Positions 5,890 through 6,606 of a DNA stretch of 6,606 bases are shown here, in pieces. Source of the stretch: an uncultured Alphaproteobacteria bacterium (lineage in GTDB: Bacteria > Pseudomonadota > Alphaproteobacteria > Caulobacterales > Caulobacteraceae); assembly GCA_903928755.1 (NCBI GenBank), contig CAIYSH010000376.1, positions 1-6,606 on the forward strand. The letters are read 5' to 3'. Both the position numbers and the translations under genes were made by a program. The notes under the pieces are model-generated. The model searched no databases, was not told where the DNA came from, and worked only from the letters and a program-made list of their open reading frames with translations. The first letter of the stretch is position 1. The number at the start of each line of letters is the position of its first letter.

Positions 5890-6438
5890 ATGCGCCGCAG
5901 GAGCCTGCCCACCATCACCGAAGCCGCCGAGATCCTGGCGCGCAAACGGTCCAGACCGCCACCCCAGGGTCTGCCCCCGGCTGGGCGCAGCCTGAACAGG
6001 ACACTCAAGGAGCTCGATGAACGGTTCGGCAAGGGCCCCGGTGCCCTGCAGGCCCGATGGAAGGAAGTGGTCGGCCCCGACATTGCCCGTCGAACAGAAC
6101 CCGTCAAACTGACCAAACCCCGGGGCGGGGGGCCGGCAGCCCTGGAGATAAGGGTCGCAGGACCCGCGGCAGCGCTGATCCAGCATCAGGCCCCGGAGAT
6201 TGTCGCCCGGGTCAATCTTTTTCTGGGAGCTGGGGCCGTCGACAAGCTGAGGATCGTCCAGGGCCCCCTGCGTGGTCTGGTGAGCGCAGCCAGAGCACTG
6301 CCCCGCAAATCTCCGCCGCTGGACGCTGCCGCAGAAGCTGAATTGCAGAAGGGTCTCGCTCAGGCACCTGAGGGCCCCCTCAGGAACGCCCTGCTGAAAC
6401 TGGGGCGCGGCGTCATGAGGGACAGGCCCAAGTCTTGA
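5890..6438 (+). CDS. dciA: DUF721 protein, DciA-like replicative helicase loader/operator
   Basis: A 182-residue cytosolic protein. The DUF721 core spans about residues 35-135: LQARWKEVVGPDIARRTEPV (about 54-73), then LEIRVAGPAAALIQHQAPEIVARVN (strand and amphipathic helix), then VDKLRIVQGPL. DUF721 proteins of the DciA type interact with the DnaB helicase and help load it at the origin in bacteria lacking DnaC; this role has been reported for Caulobacter DciA. The N-terminus is basic and proline-rich (RRR, KRSRPPP), and the C-terminal 50 residues are charged, low in conservation and likely flexible. ATG 5890 has AAGG six bases upstream. It lies between mutY and a DsbA-like gene, a common alphaproteobacterial order. 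The family is secure; the DciA role here is by family inference. Confidence 0.88.
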   Translation: MRRRSLPTITEAAEILARKRSRPPPQGLPPAGRSLNRTLKELDERFGKGPGALQARWKEVVGPDIARRTEPVKLTKPRGGGPAALEIRVAGPAAALIQHQAPEIVARVNLFLGAGAVDKLRIVQGPLRGLVSAARALPRKSPPLDAAAEAELQKGLAQAPEGPLRNALLKLGRGVMRDRPKS

Positions 6439-6450
6439 CTTTCAACACTC

Positions 6451-6472
6451 AGCGCGGGAATCGCGCTTTAAT
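6451..6472 (+). terminator. Weak intrinsic terminator candidate after the DUF721 gene
   Basis: AGCGCG (6451-6456) and CGCGCT (6462-6467) form a 6-bp GC-rich stem with a GGAAT loop, followed by a T-rich but broken tract (TTTAATCTTT). It begins 12 bases after the DUF721 stop and 35 bases before the next start. The stem is short and the T-run interrupted, so termination would probably be partial. A GAATC site (6458-6462) overlaps the loop. Confidence 0.4.
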
Positions 6473-6501
6473 CTTTCATCCGGAAATGCGCAGGGGATCC
6501 C

Positions 6502-6606
6502 ATGCCGACTTTCAGCCGTAGTCTTTTCGTCGTCGCCTTCATGGGGGCCCTGGCCCTTGGTGGCTGCAACAACGCCCCCAAGGCAGACGCCGCCGATATG
6601 ACCCTG
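6502..6606 (+). CDS. DsbA-like thiol:disulfide interchange lipoprotein (3' end outside window)
   Basis: Only 35 residues are visible. ATG 6502 follows AGGGG at 6492-6496, five bases away. The start encodes a lipoprotein signal: SR at residues 5-6, a hydrophobic core at about 8-20, and a lipobox LGGC with Cys22 as the likely lipidated residue. Residue +2 is Asn, not the inner-membrane-retention Asp. The mature start, rich in A, K and D and leading into DMTL, resembles alphaproteobacterial DsbA-family proteins, in which DMTLG precedes the thioredoxin fold. The CxxC active site would lie beyond the edge, so the enzymatic call rests on the leader and on the conserved position after mutY and DUF721. 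It could be another periplasmic lipoprotein. Confidence 0.65.
   Translation, partial: MPTFSRSLFVVAFMGALALGGCNNAPKADAADMTL

Noticed and set aside
5775..6186. Minus-strand frames opposite the DUF721 gene
   Set aside because: They overlap a plus-strand gene with clear family motifs and a good ribosome site.
6435..6440. TTGACT, a near-perfect -35 hexamer overlapping the DUF721 stop
   Set aside because: The sequence 17 bases downstream (GAATCG) is not a -10; the nearest AT-rich hexamer, TTTAAT, is 26 bases away.

Overview
This is GC-rich DNA with the gene content of an alphaproteobacterium. The best guess is the Caulobacteraceae (Caulobacter or a close relative such as Phenylobacterium). The strongest reason is a full-length ccrM, the cell-cycle DNA adenine methyltransferase. 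It aligns in numbering with C. crescentus CcrM as I remember it, and sits behind a CtrA-like promoter with GANTC sites in its leader. The ccrM / mutY / DUF721 (dciA) / DsbA-like neighbourhood is also typical of Alphaproteobacteria; from general knowledge, smc would be expected just beyond the right edge.

Layout: (1) 1-1115, the 3' part of a glutathionylspermidine-synthase-like ATP-grasp enzyme (+). (2) 1116-2335, a less GC-rich stretch with a gene-free leader and two small integral membrane proteins (+), one with a DUF805-like and one with a DUF1648-like motif. (3) 2336-2462, the ccrM control region. (4) 2463-3542, ccrM (+). (5) 3603-4775, a 12-helix MFS transporter (+), whose start codon lies in a strong inverted repeat. 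(6) 4772-5812, mutY (-), convergent with the transporter and sharing its stop-codon tetranucleotide. (7) 5890-6438, DUF721/DciA-like (+), divergent from mutY. (8) 6502 to the edge, the start of a DsbA-like lipoprotein (+), after a possible weak terminator.

The right two thirds is mainly chromosome maintenance: CcrM methylates GANTC late in the cell cycle, MutY removes A opposite 8-oxoG, and DciA assists the replicative helicase. I see no mobile element, CRISPR array, RNA gene or defence island, and no convincing new multi-gene system. The best leads are regulatory: the ccrM leader, and the hairpin over the MFS start. All calls come from reading the sequence; no database search was run.
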